Positions 10,721 through 21,689 of a stretch of DNA of 64,000 nucleotides are shown in pieces. The stretch is from positions 119,007,809 to 119,071,808 of the forward strand of contig OX235264.1 in assembly GCA_944472135.2 (NCBI GenBank). The letters are read 5' to 3'. How positions within the stretch are numbered: the first letter of the stretch is position 1; each line of letters starts with the position of its first letter. The position numbers and the translations under genes were made by a program. The notes beneath the pieces are model-generated. The model worked only from the letters and a program-made list of their open reading frames with translations. It searched no databases and was not told where the DNA came from. This DNA comes from Trichobilharzia regenti. Taxonomy: Eukaryota > Platyhelminthes > Trematoda > Strigeidida > Schistosomatidae.

Positions 10721-11700
10721 AGTGTATGTCGATAGTAACTAATCACATCTACTTTGATATCAAATAATTCCCTAAAATCATAATAACAACACACATAATA
10801 GTCGCCTTACTCCATCTAAATAACCGAAAAGAACAATTAGCATACAACTGAATATTCGTTGTAGACAAACTTAATTAGCGGTGAAATTAACAATTTTTTC
10901 TTTTTAGTGTTTATGTCCAATAATTGTTTGATTTGATAGAAGCGCACACACTCCTTTCCAAACTTCAAATCTCTCTCATTAAGAAAAAAAGCGGCTACAC
11001 TTACAACATCAATTAACTTTTCTTTTAAACTTAGAGGCGAATTTCATTAATTGTAAAGACACAGTGTTTAGTTGTTTCGATGGAGATGGTGTAGGGCATA
11101 GAGAGGGGAGGAGTAACCACCGAGTGGTTCAACTTTTCACTGAGTATCCATCCTAGGGATTGTTGTCTTTCTTCTTTGCTTCCACCCTGGGTAATATTGT
11201 TGTTTGCGAAGTTTGTTTCCCTTTGTCTGTTTGTTTATATGTCGGTTTATTCCTCTAGATGTCGTTAGTTCCTCTGAATATTTAATGATCTGATGTGAAC
11301 TGCTGATTTTATATTGTGCGCCTGTGCGTGTGTGTGTAGGTGTGAATGTATGTTTACTTTATTTTCACATTAAACTCCAGTTTAACCCCTACCCACCCAC
11401 TGACCGGCAATCACTTCCTTTCGTGCTTATTTACAACTATGGAAATCCGTAGACATTTAGTACAGAATTTCATATTTTAGGACAACAAGTTTATCTGTTT
11501 TAGAAAGTTGTTGATTTCAAAATCAAAACAGATTACCTTCTAGAAATTATAAGGTAAACACTCATTTGGTAGGATAGTGACAGTGGCAATGTAGAATCCA
11601 AGATGCATATTTCACCCCTCTAGACACTCATCAGTTAGTGATAGTGTCTCCACTAAAACTTGAACCCTAATGTCAAAGCACTATCCACTGGGCTACGAAA
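10721..11700. other. Intron, no recognised feature
   Basis: No gene or named repeat seen. There is a short TG-rich run at 11325-11350. Confidence 0.5.
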
Positions 11701-11935
11701 GCCGATATGCTGACATCCCAGCGGTTGAATATTCTATGAGCTTTCTTTCTAACCGGAAGGTTGTGGGTTTGAACCGCCCCCCTGCGGTGGGTGCGTATTG
11801 AGATGAAGAGTCTTAAACTAGGAAAACGCAGCTACCTGTCCGGTTCTCTCTGGTTTTCCAAGGTTGTTCTCTAACTGATGTCAGCGTGTGATGAAATCTT
11901 TAAAGGACCAAATCCTTGCAAACCAACACTGGTTA
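11701..11935 (+). mobile_element. Family S copy
   Basis: Diverged A box (CCAGCGGTTGAATATTC), B box GGGTTTGAACCG, then TTGAGATGAAGAGTC, AAACTAGG and the 3' module ending CAAACCAACACTGG. Core bases are mutated (AAAACGC where others have CGAAAC). Followed after about 25 bp by an Smα-like element. Confidence 0.7.
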
Positions 11936-11959
11936 CTACCAACAGATATCCGTTGCACA

Positions 11960-12150
11960 AAAATTAGTAGCTGAAGGGTGGTTTAGTGAATAATGCTGTT
12001 TTGGCTTTTAAAACGATACAGGGTATAGGGTTCGACTGCTATCGGGTATACGACTACTCACTAATGATTGTAAGTACATCTAGCTGATGAGTAACAAATA
12101 GGATGAATTGCACATCGTAGATACCACTGCTAGAAAGCATCCACTAAATG
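11960..12150 (+). mobile_element. Smα-like SINE with degenerate hammerhead
   Basis: A tRNA-like head (GGTGGTTTAGTGAATAATGC, then GGGTTCGACTGC) is followed by AAGTACATCTAG, CTGATGA at 12084-12090, AACAAATAGG and TACCACTGCTAG. The layout is that of the S. mansoni Smα element, a pol III SINE with an embedded hammerhead. The GAAAC segment is GAATT here and the cleavage triplet is lost, so it cannot be active. Confidence 0.7.
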
Positions 12151-12244
12151 AAAACATGTCAATCTTCCGACATTATATTTCCTGTCTGACTAACAGTCTT
12201 CTGCTAACTTCTACTAATTAACTCGATTTCAAATTGTTGATATT

Positions 12245-12405
12245 ACATGGTTGGAGGCAATCGGCCACAGAAAGCCTTGTTTGACCTAGGTTTCGTGCTA
12301 GTTGGCACTCACCAGTCAGTGAGGCAGACGTATCTGCAACATTCATGGAAGTCCTGTCCCTTCTGATATTTGAACCCGCATCTTCTTCGTCACAGAGATG
12401 GGGGG
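12245..12405 (-). mobile_element. SINE family C
   Basis: On the + strand it starts GGTTGGAGGCAATCGGCC and continues GACCTAGGTTTCGTGCTAG, then TTTGAACCCGCATC (B box reversed). Orientation is - strand; the A box end is eroded near a G9 run at about 12400. Confidence 0.7.
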
Positions 12406-12477
12406 GGGGAGGTTCTTTATTGATTTTCAGCTTTATGTGCGTTTGTCTATAAAAATTAAAACAAGTGATCTATTCAG

Positions 12478-12680
12478 CGAAGAGACTCTTTTCAACAACG
12501 AATTTATTATCAAGCTGTACAATCGTATATACACATATGGCTTTTAGTATGAAATGCAATTTAAATATTTGTGATTATAATCATAGTTAAATATCGAGTG
12601 GCAAAATAATTAATGTCATATACAGAACAACTCATAAGATGTATAGTACTTGGAAGGGATGTGTAATTACAGGATTAGTA
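12478..12680 (+). repeat. Repeat family F (PLE-associated)
   Basis: Contains CAACGAATTTATTATCAAGC, TGTACAATCGT and CATATGGCTTTTA. It recurs at 19915 and 40165, with remnants at 13553 and 63785. Twice it adjoins Penelope-like coding relics, so it is probably part of such an element. Confidence 0.6.
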
Positions 12681-13560
12681 GACAAATCGAATAAAATAAA
12701 AATGTTACGTAATATTGTGTGAAATTCTATAACATAGAACTTAACGCTAGAAAACAGAATTGAACAAGTGGAATAATACCGGGGACAGTTCATAGTGAGA
12801 ATAGTAATAGTAGTAACAATAGACGTAATAAACGACGAGTATACGAACTGAATAAACAAAATGAAAATTTGGTAGAGCCCAAAATATGATCAAAAGTTAA
12901 TGTCCTTTATCACAGAGGGATTAAGACCATAAAAGTTGGAGGGGTGTAATGAACTTTTTCTATACACAGAGATATGGCTTTTCTATATCGAGGGCCAAGC
13001 TTCAGCACTTCAGGTTTTTCGGAAACGTAATGATTTGGGGAAGTTATTTATCGCCTTATAAATGACTTTAAAGGGACAGACTGTAGAAGCTGGAGTGATC
13101 ATTATCTACCAGATGTTCAATGACTGCACTTCTTATAGCTTCACTTATAGCTTCTTTGTAACTACCATACAGGATAGTGTTCTTGCACTCTCTTGGAAAA
13201 AACTCTAGTCGAACGACCGATATACCTAGCTCCACATGAGCAGGTGAATTGATAAACGCATATAGAGTTGGTCAACAGCGGGATATTGTCCTTCAGGTTA
13301 TTGAATAGTGATGGCCGACTAGTAAAGGCTATTCTCAAAAATGCAGCAAGGAATTTTCATTTCAGAGACTGTGAAATCCTTCTTTTCATGATATCGGATC
13401 GAAAGTTAAGTCACCTTTGAATTCCAAAGCTCATGTACAGCATTTTCTTGGGTACAAATGATAATTCACATTTCATAGAATTTGAATGTGTATTCTTGTC
13501 TATAAAACTTGGTGGAAAACCATTTTCTATTAGAATTTTTCTCAAAAGATCTATTATCAA
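12681..13560 (-). pseudogene. PLE-a fragment with GIY-YIG endonuclease
   Basis: On the - strand at about 13160-13280 the frame reads SICVYQFTCSCGARYIGRST, then RVFSKRVQEHYPVW. This is the N-terminal half of the GIY-YIG nuclease of Penelope-like retroelements: CxC, YIG and the following Arg and Glu-His. The downstream EA...TLNLPW part is eroded. Repeat F flanks it on both sides. Confidence 0.78.
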
Positions 13561-13576
13561 GCTGTACAATCTTATA

Positions 13577-13603
13577 TATAAATATATATATATATATATA
13601 TGC
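13577..13603. repeat. (TA)n microsatellite
   Basis: A run of about 11 TA units, 140 bp upstream of exon B. Confidence 0.9.
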
Positions 13604-13740
13604 TCTATAAAGTGTGATAAATAGCCTTCTCAAGTATTGCCTTCCTCAAAGGAGGTTGATCTCTTCTCGCATTCTTTTTGTCTATTTCCTTTTCTCTTCA
13701 ATAATTTTCGTCATATTATTCTTCTTTCAATTAAATTCAG

Positions 13741-13845
13741 ATAAGCTTGGTAATGCGAATGTTGTCAAATTTCTATCATCAAGCATTTGAACAATTCAAG
13801 GATTCATCACATCAAATTAGTCAAATTCTACAAGCAGCACAACGT
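13741..13845 (+). CDS. Exon B: BAR domain, continued
   Basis: The exon has 35 codons, phase 0 at both ends, between acceptor AAATTCAG and donor GTAAGT. The protein begins ISLVMRMLSNFYHQAFEQFK and continues with a polar helix ending ILQAAQR. Family members have at this point a helix with a hydrophobic start (VEPVLAFLHSLF in oligophrenin) followed by an amphipathic stretch that closes the BAR dimer arm. It follows exon A after a 10.5 kb intron loaded with LTRs, SINEs and a Penelope-like fragment. No in-frame stop and good splice sites make this a confident exon although it is only 105 bp. Confidence 0.88.
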
Positions 13846-14027
13846 GTAAGTGTTCAACACTACGCCTTTTATAAGCCTCATTTTCTAATTTGTAATTTGC
13901 ATGTCTTGTTGCTCAATTTTGTTGGATAAAAATGGTCGGTGTCTGTTGAAATGCCACCTCGTAGTTAAAGATACTTTGGTGATGTCTGGAGATTTAAAAA
14001 AAACAATTTTTTTTTCTTTCTTGACGT

Positions 14028-14245
14028 TCCCAGTGGAACATAGGGCACCTTGAAGCTGAAAGCTAGAAGTTCGTTTCCGCTGGAAGTGGTGTTTATTACT
14101 TTTACGGGATGGGATTGCTAGCCTCATGCCCAGCCCAACCTCCCCTCTTTACCAGCCCTATTACTGGTTGAGCAAAGGTGTTAAGGAGTGCGTCTGTGGC
14201 TGGGGATCGAACCTTGAACCACATGACGCTCCACTGACGCGCATG
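14028..14245 (-). mobile_element. SINE family B
   Basis: On the + strand it starts with the reversed tail ACGTTCCCAGTGGAACATAG and ends with the reversed tRNA head (GGGGATCGAACCTTGAACC, then CCACTGACGCG). The body has GGTGTTTATTACTTTTACGG. A T-rich stretch before it is the A-rich tail reversed. Confidence 0.8.
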
Positions 14246-14264
14246 TCTAGAGATTAGTGTGAAG

Positions 14265-14430
14265 TTAGTTTTGTTGGTGTAGACGTCATCTGTAAGGACT
14301 TACCCTCTGAAGCTCTGAAGACGTTTGATTCAAGGTTCGAGTGTCATCTGGGCTACAGGTTCATCCATCCGATGAATCGCAAATTGTACGCAACATGCAT
14401 CCTGGATTCCACTGCTCAATGCCATCAACG
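14265..14430 (+). mobile_element. Smα-like SINE remnant with degenerate hammerhead
   Basis: A B box (AAGGTTCGAGTG) is followed by CTACAGGTTCATCCATC, CGATGAATCGCAAATTG, GCAACATGCAT and CCTGGATTCCACTGCT. The stem I arms (CATCCA and CTGGAT) are preserved, but CTGATGA is CGATGAA and GAAAC is GCAAC. This fits a decayed Smα hammerhead. Confidence 0.65.
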
Positions 14431-14729
14431 AAAAAACAACTTCGTGTAAAGTATGTTATTCGATGTATAGTTGATTGGTGGTTAATAGTGGAATTCAGTT
14501 CACGTGTTTATATCCTTTTTGTGGTCCTTGCTAACTAGAGTTTAACTGCGTCTCCAGTGAGCGATAGTTTTTTTTTCAATGTGACTCGAATCAAGCAATC
14601 ATCGGTTCATGTGCCGAAACTTTACCGATTAGCCTCGTAAGTCATGCGAACCAACATTTGATCTAATGCATAATACTTTCGATTTTATTTTGGGTTCGAA
14701 TCCTGTTGGGAACATTATTATCATTCACT

Positions 14730-15010
14730 GAGGATACGAGTCTGTCTGTCTGGATTCAACATAGAACTTTGCACTGAAGTGCAGCAGTTCCATTTGCCAC
14801 GTTCCAAATAACACACAAACGTAGATGAGAAAATGAGTCAAGAGAATCACTAGAGTTTGACACGTATAAAAGTGAAACAGAATGAAAGATTACAGAGACT
14901 AAATACATCTACGCTATTGACAACGATTTTGAGCTATGTCACCAATTATCTCCAGCCATCGATTTTTAGAGTCCCGCGGGCCCCGACCCGGAGGTCTGCA
15001 TCTGTATCTG
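14730..15010 (-). mobile_element. RTE family 2, 3' end
   Basis: TCTGTCTGGATTC, then AGAACTTTGCACTGAAGTGC, a 100-bp UTR, and the reversed coding end (GACAACGATTTTGAGC, AGTCCCGCGGGCCCCGACC). Truncated at about 15010. Confidence 0.75.
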
Positions 15011-15067
15011 CAGTTCAACACCATCTGTAAGCATGGTAATATCCATCAATATAACATAACACTGTAC

Positions 15068-15560
15068 TAGATAGTTGGAGGAAATCGGCAGGAAGGCGTA
15101 GACCTAGGCTTCGTACTAGTTGACACTCGTCAGCAAGGCATATCTGCAACCTTGAAAGAACTCATGTCATTTCTGTTATGTACTGGTCGAGAATTTAATA
15201 GTCCTGACGCAAGAAAGACGGAAATTAGAAGACTACTGGGTTTGCGATGATACTTCTATTTTCCAAACACAAGGAGAATCAAAATCACACACAAGAGTGT
15301 GAGAGCAAAAATATGAATGTCCGAACAAGTGTGTGAGCGAATATTCAAAATGAACAAATCAATAGACAGTCTTAACATGATTGGCTAATTATAATGGAAT
15401 ATCGATCCATATATACATAGCAAAATATATCAGACTGTCAAACAAACACACATATTATACGAATACATATCACCTTCTGAGATTCGAAGCCGCGTCACCC
15501 AGTGCTGCAGTCAGAGACGTTACCACTAAGGAAATGGTACGTCTAACTTACGACGTCCAA
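15068..15560 (-). mobile_element. SINE family C split by LTR2
   Basis: 15068-15173 holds GTTGGAGGAAATCGGC to CTCATGTC. 15473-15560 continues CCTTCTGAGATTCGAAGCC and TCACCCAGTGCTGCAGTC. The two halves join in the same order as in the intact copies at 43325 and 54300. The LTR2 copy between them is the younger insertion. Confidence 0.85.
15174..15472. mobile_element. Solo LTR, family LTR2, inside SINE C
   Basis: From TGTTATGTACTGGTCGAG to GAATACATATCA. The flanks ATTTC and CCTTC agree at three of five bases and fit a decayed 5-bp duplication. Internal landmarks AATCAATAGACAGTCTTAAC and TCGATCCATATATACATAGC are shared with the copies at 24964 and 58249. Confidence 0.82.
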
Positions 15561-17020
15561 ATAGGACATGACGTGTATCATAGATTCCACAGTTAGCTAG
15601 CACCAATCAAGCTATATGATAATCATCTTGAGATATTGTTGAATGCCCACAAGCCAGCAAAGATCATTCATTTCGGTGTAATAAAAACCGATAAACGTGA
15701 GCTGCAAAAGAACTTCTATATACATACTTATTATTGAAGAAAATGATAGACAGCAGTTATGGAAGTCGGAAACCGGTAAGCAGTGTGTAATAACTCTCAC
15801 CTACCGAATTAACCAGACCTGAAAACAGTTGGCGCTCGATAGTTACACCTATATCGTACCGTTGTTGTTACCTGGTGGTCCTAAGCAGGGTGAGGGCGAA
15901 CCGATTTGATCCAGATATGAAGAGGTAGAGACGAGTAAGAGGATTTCTGTGTCTAGTGAAAAGCCCCAGGCGTAAATCTAAGTGAAGCAACCATTAACAA
16001 GAATCTTGTTGATGAAAACCTTAAAGTCCGAGGTAGAGAAGAGTTTCATACAAACAGCAGTTATCCATGGCTCAGGCGGTCCTAATTGATCAGGTTTATC
16101 GAAACAGAGACGCAGTACCTGATATTTTCCGCTTGCAGGCTTTGTTATTATCGCTGCTAAACTGTACTGTTGCAGCACACAACCATGAAGCGAAAAGGAA
16201 TCAAGTTAATATTTATGACTCCGTCGACGGAGATTGATGCATGTTAAAACTTTGGTTCACTGCGGGCTCATTGCGAAAAAGCATTCGAATCAGGAGACTT
16301 TGTCGGGAGCTCTAAGAAGAGTATTCTTTTCTTTGTTAGAAGTATATCCACTTCCGTGGAATTGCCATATCCGAAGATAGGTGGGCCAGCCTTCGTGAAG
16401 CACCAACCTTCTTATGGTGTCTGGAACTCCCTTGTCAGCCTTTTAAATCCGTTCTGATAACTAAAGCAGGCCTCTAAGGTGAACAGTCTCTCGCAATTGA
16501 ACAATGTAGGTGAAAGAATTTGGTATATTGGATCTGTAACTTCGGAAGAAGGACCGTTATGTATTAGATTTTAACTAAAGACTGAGGTGTGTGGTTTCAA
16601 TGTCTAATGTTAAATGTTGTGAATTAATACAAGTAATAACAACGACAATAATAATAATAATGTCAATGATAACCAAGGTACAAGTAGATGACTCATTTGG
16701 TGATAAGAATAATGATGGTAACAATTCAATATTGAAATTTGATCAAAATGTTATAAAATTCAAAGTTACACAATACTGAAGATGCATAAAGAGGATAGAT
16801 AGATAAATAGATAGCCAAAGTTTGAAATAAGTATATCATACGTGTATGCAAGATGATAAATAATAAACTGTCACGAGTCCTCTTTACGGGTGTGTACTTT
16901 TTTAAGTGAGTATGACGTTGGTATTTTTCATACTCATCGATGCAACTTAATAACATGGATCAGATTTTATTACAGGACATCATTGTGTGCTAACATTGGT
17001 AGGAGAGCCATTTGCAAATT
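15561..17020. other. Intron, no recognised feature
   Basis: I see no gene or repeat shared with the rest of the window. The open frames at 15978-16178 (-) and 16591-16779 (+) show no known motif. Confidence 0.5.
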
Positions 17021-17021
17021 T

Positions 17022-17170
17022 GAGAGTACTGCCAGACAGGTGTTTCGTCCCGGTTGGGGGGGGACTCTTCTGCTGTCCAGTAGTCCTAGGTTTTCCATTG
17101 GCTCTCTAACCGATGTCAGCTTATGATGGAATCTTTTAACTAAACAAATCCCTGCAAACCAACACTTGAA
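17022..17170 (+). mobile_element. Family S 3' half
   Basis: GAGAGTACTGCCAGACAGG, TTTCGTCCCGGTTGG, a G8 run, CTGTCCAGTAG, then TTCCATTGGCTCTCTAACC and GTCAGCTTATGATGG. Inverted and direct pieces of the core are mixed at 17025-17075, suggesting a collapsed head-to-head copy. Confidence 0.65.
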
Positions 17171-17259
17171 GATGAGGCATAGTGTGCAAGGTTAATGAAT
17201 TGTATTGGCTTTGACTTACACCCGTTCGAGATTTATACATTTCATGGGCTATTTTGTGC

Positions 17260-17440
17260 GTCGGTAGCAAAGCGGTAGACTGCTCGCCAACTACGCCTCA
17301 TGTGATCTCGGGTTCGTTCCCCGACCGCCAGTAACAAAACTGGTAAAGAGGGAAGCTTGGGCTGGACATGAGGCTAGCAACCCTATCCCGTGAAAGTAAT
17401 AAACACCACTGCTACCGGAACGGAACTTCAAGCCGCCTCT
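17260..17440 (+). mobile_element. SINE family B
   Basis: TGCGTCGGTAGCAAAGCGG (A box), GGGTTCGTTCCCCGACC (B box), then CTAGCAACCCTATCCCGTG and AATAAACACCACTGCTACCG. The 3' tail is lost, replaced by a copy of the GACGAAGTCAT motif also seen at 63800. Confidence 0.82.
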
Positions 17441-17739
17441 TCGACGAAGTCATAAGCTAAGCTATACAACATTCGTGAGGAACTTCCAGAAATGTTTCCG
17501 GTCGACGGTCGAATTATAATGGTTGTTTATGATGGACATAATGAAGAAAGTGGTTGGACGTATTTCTTTTGAATATATAGTGTTGGCTTACATCTTTTGG
17601 TTCTGTAGTACCTCATCAATCCCCAAGTATGCGTTGCTTTCACTACCCGTGAAAGATTCACCTGTATATATCATGGAGCTTTATAGGACTTTCGAATGAA
17701 GCTGAATTTTCTGGGTTCAGCATATGTACTATTGCCTAG

Positions 17740-17772
<33 letters not shown>
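17740..17772. repeat. (TA)n microsatellite
   Basis: About 15 TA units. Confidence 0.9.
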
Positions 17773-17775
<3 letters not shown>

Positions 17776-17844
17776 ACATTCTCCGTTTCCTGGCTAGACT
17801 AAATATTGTAACTAAACGATTCAACTGATAACTGTTGCACAAAA

Positions 17845-18000
17845 TGTAGCTGTAGTGGCTAAATAGTCGCCTACCGAATAATACTATTGGCTGAGTTCAA
17901 ATCTCAGTTGACAGGAACACCACTAATCACTCGGATACAGGTATATCCGACTGACAAATCCAAGGTAGCCATCAGTAGCCATCACCAACCAAATGATGAC
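17845..18000 (+). mobile_element. Smα-like SINE remnant
   Basis: A tRNA-like head (GTAGTGGCTAAATAGTCGCC, then GAGTTCAAATCTCAG) is followed by CGGATACAGGTATATCC and GACTGACAAATCC. The head is well kept; the hammerhead part is mostly gone. Confidence 0.55.
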
Positions 18001-18152
18001 ACTTCAAAGGATAAACATTGTTATCAGGTTTTTTAGTATTCAAGTCAAGTCAATTCGTTATATGCATCACCTTATGTTGTTAGATGATAAAGTGACATCA
18101 GTTCTTTTTTTTATCGTGAAACCTTGTTTTTTTGTGTGTTTTTCCACTTTAG

Positions 18153-18288
18153 TCTAGTGAAAACTATGAACAAATCAGTGTAGAAACAAAAACGCTGACT
18201 GAGAAACTACTCAACACACCTTGGGAACAGATACAGTCAACTAATTCGACAAATACACGTGAAGGATATGTCTTTGTAGCTACAAAAA
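18153..18288 (+). CDS. Exon C: BAR-PH junction
   Basis: This exon carries 45 codons plus one base (phase 1 out), after acceptor CCACTTTAG and before donor GTAAGT. It starts SSENYEQISVETKTLTEKLL, which finishes the last BAR helix, then a short polar linker. It ends REGYVFVATK, the first beta strand of the PH domain (EGYLY in vertebrate paralogues). Another AG four bases into the exon would shift the frame, so the start at 18153 is chosen by phase. The (TG)n-like run just after the donor belongs to the intron. Confidence 0.9.
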
Positions 18289-18438
18289 GTAAGTGGGCGT
18301 CTGTGTGAGTGAGTGTGTGTGTGTGTGTAAGTGTGTATTTGTAAGCTTGAATTTGATTGATAATTAACTCAGCTGCTAAGTGTGTTTAACTCTTAATTTT
18401 ATTCCCTTTAATATGGCAATGCATACTACTAATTACTC

Positions 18439-18473
18439 TTGATATGAGTAGTTGTATATACTACTCATATCAA
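18439..18473. repeat. 13-bp inverted repeat in intron after exon C
   Basis: TTGATATGAGTAG at 18439-18451 is inverted perfectly at 18461-18473 with a 9-base loop. AT-rich, so it may be chance. Confidence 0.5.
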
Positions 18474-18843
18474 CAATCAGTAGTGCTTGTTAGTAGTTAG
18501 CCAGATGCAAGTGATCTAAACACCAGAGATAGGTATTTCCCTTGTTTGTGGACGAGTTCATCAACGATACATTTCGTGTGACTCAACTCAGAGAGTCGAA
18601 TCAATTCAAAGAAGTCGAATTCTAACTATCCATATAAAATGTTGAATCGAAATAGTGATTTGCAATTCACGTTGTTCGAGGAGGTGAAATTTCACTACGG
18701 TTCCAGCCTCTCCCCCTTCGAAACCGAAGTTTGATTGGTTTGAGTTGATTTGGCTCTCGGAGCTGAGTCAAAACGGCTGAGCCCAAATAACCGAAACCAC
18801 CGTCCAGTGTTTAAATCACATCGATCTGGTAGTTAGTCAGCAC

Positions 18844-19201
18844 TGTAACGACAGAATACAAGGGTCAGGCAACAGATCGTTTATTGAGGAAATCAAAAGA
18901 TATTTATAGATTTTTATGTAGATTATTATTCGTTATTGTTAGCAGAAAAGCAGCGACGACTTCTGATTGGTTGTTTCCGTGATGAAGGTTATTCTATCAT
19001 CTCTTTGTTACCGTTCCTTATACAGTCCTCTGATATATCTGCGAATCGTATCCACCCACGCCAAATCTGCTGTGTGTTTGGTTGTTGAATTCCTCAAGGT
19101 CAGACTTTGTTCTGGTTTCTCCTCATAACCCCGATTTGGGACTTAAACATTGACGTAAATTAATGTCTATCAATTTAGGCCAGCAGACAGCTGTTACCAC
19201 A
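18844..19201 (-). mobile_element. Solo LTR, family LTR1
   Basis: From TGTAACGACAGAATACAAGG to GCTGTTACCACA. Carries the reversed AATAAA (ATCGTTTATTGAGG) and the reversed TATA region. Lies 550 bp after exon C, in antisense orientation to the gene. Confidence 0.8.
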
Positions 19202-19409
19202 CCCATATCAATCATTTAGTAGCATATAGCCACATGCATTTTTGCTAACTTCCTTAATATTTACATATGGTATCAGGCAGATCACGTTCCCTGGTCGCTC
19301 CCCAAAGGAAACTGTGGTTAGATTTCACCTCCTAAAGCTGCCTTAAAATTATAAATCTGCAGTTTATTCTTCATAGTATGAATGATTCTCATGTGATATA
19401 ATTAAGAAT

Positions 19410-19560
19410 AGAATGGAGGATTTCATCATGAGCTGCTCAAACTAGGGCGAGACAACCGACCAGTACTCCCATGGTGATTTTCCAATGGTTCTCTAACTGA
19501 TTTCAGCTTATAATGAAATCCTCCATCGAATCATACAAAATCCCTACAAAACCGATACTT
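19410..19560. mobile_element. Family S, small head-to-head remnant
   Basis: GGAGGATTTCATCATGAGC (reversed 3' end) is followed by TAGGGCGAGACAACCGACC and the full forward 3' module to AAAATCCCTACAAAACCG. The left arm is only about 25 bp long. Confidence 0.65.
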
Positions 19561-19574
19561 TATAATTAAGAATA

Positions 19575-19872
19575 ATTTAATGATTGTGAAACAAATAGGC
19601 AGAAAGAAATGGAGATGGATTGGCCATACGCTGAGGAAACCATCAAGTGACATCACTAAACAAGCCATTGCTCGAGTGGAACCCGAAAGGGAGGCGGCGA
19701 GTTGGTCGTCCAAGGGTGACTTGGAGGAGGTCATGCGAGGAGGAGATGAAAGCATGTGGACAGACCTGGAGCAGGTTGAAAAAGTTGTCAGAAAACCGAA
19801 GTCAATGGAGGTGCGCAGCTGAAGCCCTATGTTCCTCTAGGAACTAAAGGATACAATAATAATAATAATAAT
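19575..19872 (+). mobile_element. RTE family 1, 3' end
   Basis: Encodes QIGRKKWRWIGHTLRKPSSD, the extreme C-terminus of RTE ORF2, frameshifted to ALCSSRN and a stop. The 3' end CCTATGTTCCTCTAGGAAC runs into (ATA)n. Confidence 0.85.
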
Positions 19873-19894
19873 GATTCCCATTTTAGCATTAAAA

Positions 19895-20110
19895 ATACAA
19901 CATTCGTCGAAGAGGCTCTCGCCAACAACGAATTTATTATCAAGCTGTACAATCGTTTATACATATATGGCTTTTAAGAAATTATATCCGGTGAGGGAAT
20001 TACATCAAATGCGTGAATACATGAAATAATAATAATAATAATTGTAGTAATAAGGGATAGGTATATAATTAGGAATGCACAAGACAGCAAAGGGAAGCCT
20101 TTTCGTAACT
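19895..20110 (+). repeat. Repeat family F
   Basis: TCGCCAACAACGAATTTATT, then AAGCTGTACAATCGT and GAAATTATATCCGGTGAGGG. Best second copy at 40165. Confidence 0.6.
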
Positions 20111-20359
20111 TCGCTTAGAAGATGTACAGTTATTTATTGCTCTTTATTTATTCAATCTTAATTAACGAAGATGGTCATAGGTTACTGTCAGCTGTTAAAT
20201 TCTGTCGATTCGCGATTTTAGCGCCCAACCTTCTACCAGCAGCAGCCCATGTCATCCATCCGCAAATATTTTGTCCTGAAAATCGATTTAGTGGAACCCA
20301 ACTGATTATGACTGTTCACTGCCATTGTTGTTATTATTATTATGGCTTACAGGATTTCA

Positions 20360-20465
20360 TCATGGGCTGATATCGGTTAGAACACTATTGGAAAACCAGC
20401 TGGGAGCATTGGATGGTTGTTTCGTCCTAGTTTGGATCTCTTCATTAGGGCAAAGTTCTACAGTA
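20360..20465 (-). mobile_element. Family S 3' half
   Basis: CAGGATTTCATCATGGGC, GAAAACCAGCTGGGAGC, then TTTCGTCCTAGTTTGG. The orientation is - strand; the tRNA head is absent. Confidence 0.7.
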
Positions 20466-21689
20466 GCCTTCTAAGGGATGCGAACGCACGAGTGACCTTT
20501 AGCTGACCAATCAGAAAAATGAGGAATTTTTCACAAATAAATCACTCGTATTTACACAATAAAACATGAGAAAACATTAAACAGGGTATTTTTCTCTATT
20601 ATGAGATAAAAGTATATCCCAGTTATAATGGGGAGTATCAGTTTTTAAATTAAACCAATTTCTATACATATACATATACAGATGACTCAAAATAACTTGG
20701 TTTCCAGAGCCATTTATTGCTCTTATCCTATTTTTTAATCTTCCTCAGAAACCCTGTATTGAATTAGTATGAGTACCGGTTCTGGGATCGACGAAATCGT
20801 AAGAATGGTTAAGTCGATTGTGTATATATCCCAAGTCCGATGAGTGATTATATCCTGTCCATTCATTCGTGTGTATAGTAGTGCCAGGCAAAACGAGTTT
20901 CTAAATAATAGACAGAAGAGTGTCGGCACTCCAGTCTGGAATAAGTTCAATGAATCGCTTCTGAATTTGGGTATCATAAATTTTCAATACTCAAACGTTG
21001 TTAGCTCTAGCACGACCGCGATTATATTTCTCCTTTATCGTAACTGTTTCGTCGATCTGAACGATAACACCGACTCCTTCCACAACACTTGTGTAATATT
21101 GTTCATTTTCCATGAGGCTAAATCTCGACAAAATTGAAACCACTGCATAAGTAAACGTCTACGTATTTTTTATCTTAGCCTCAGTTAGCCTCACACCGGA
21201 CTTCAAAATCCAATAATGGAAAAGGAACAGTATACTCATCAAAGAAAGTTTCGATTTTGCAAAGAAAGTTCCCAGAAGACAATTAACTGAGAATGTCACT
21301 TACCAGTACAAACACTCGTTCGTTTTATACCCTCCGTACATCTATCTATCTGTCTATATATATATATATATATTCATGAATGACCTGTGAATACGGTTGC
21401 AGGTTCATTGAAGCACCACAGATGAATACACGAGAACGTCTTATCAATCCATTATCCAGACAGTATTGAAATACGTGATCTGGGTGAAATTTACACCTGA
21501 GCTCATGAACACCGTTCATTTTCGCGCTAGAATAATCGTAGGTTTCTTCAACTAACGACTAGAATGCGTTCAAAGTCATTTGAGCGTTCGCACTCCTGGA
21601 ATGCTGTTGTTGTTGAACTTCGACTTCAATAGTACTCACTGACTCCACTTGGGTTCGTGTCCAGGACCTTATTGTAACGTAGCGAGCTT
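20466..21689. other. Intron, no recognised feature
   Basis: Non-coding. A (TA)n run lies at about 21356-21374. The 97-codon frame at 20844-21137 shows no recognised domain. Confidence 0.5.

Noticed and set aside
12084..12130. Active hammerhead ribozyme
   Set aside because: GAAA and the cleavage triplet are both mutated.
16591..16779. Small secreted protein (hydrophobic start)
   Set aside because: Isoleucine run from ATA repeats, no splice or promoter support.
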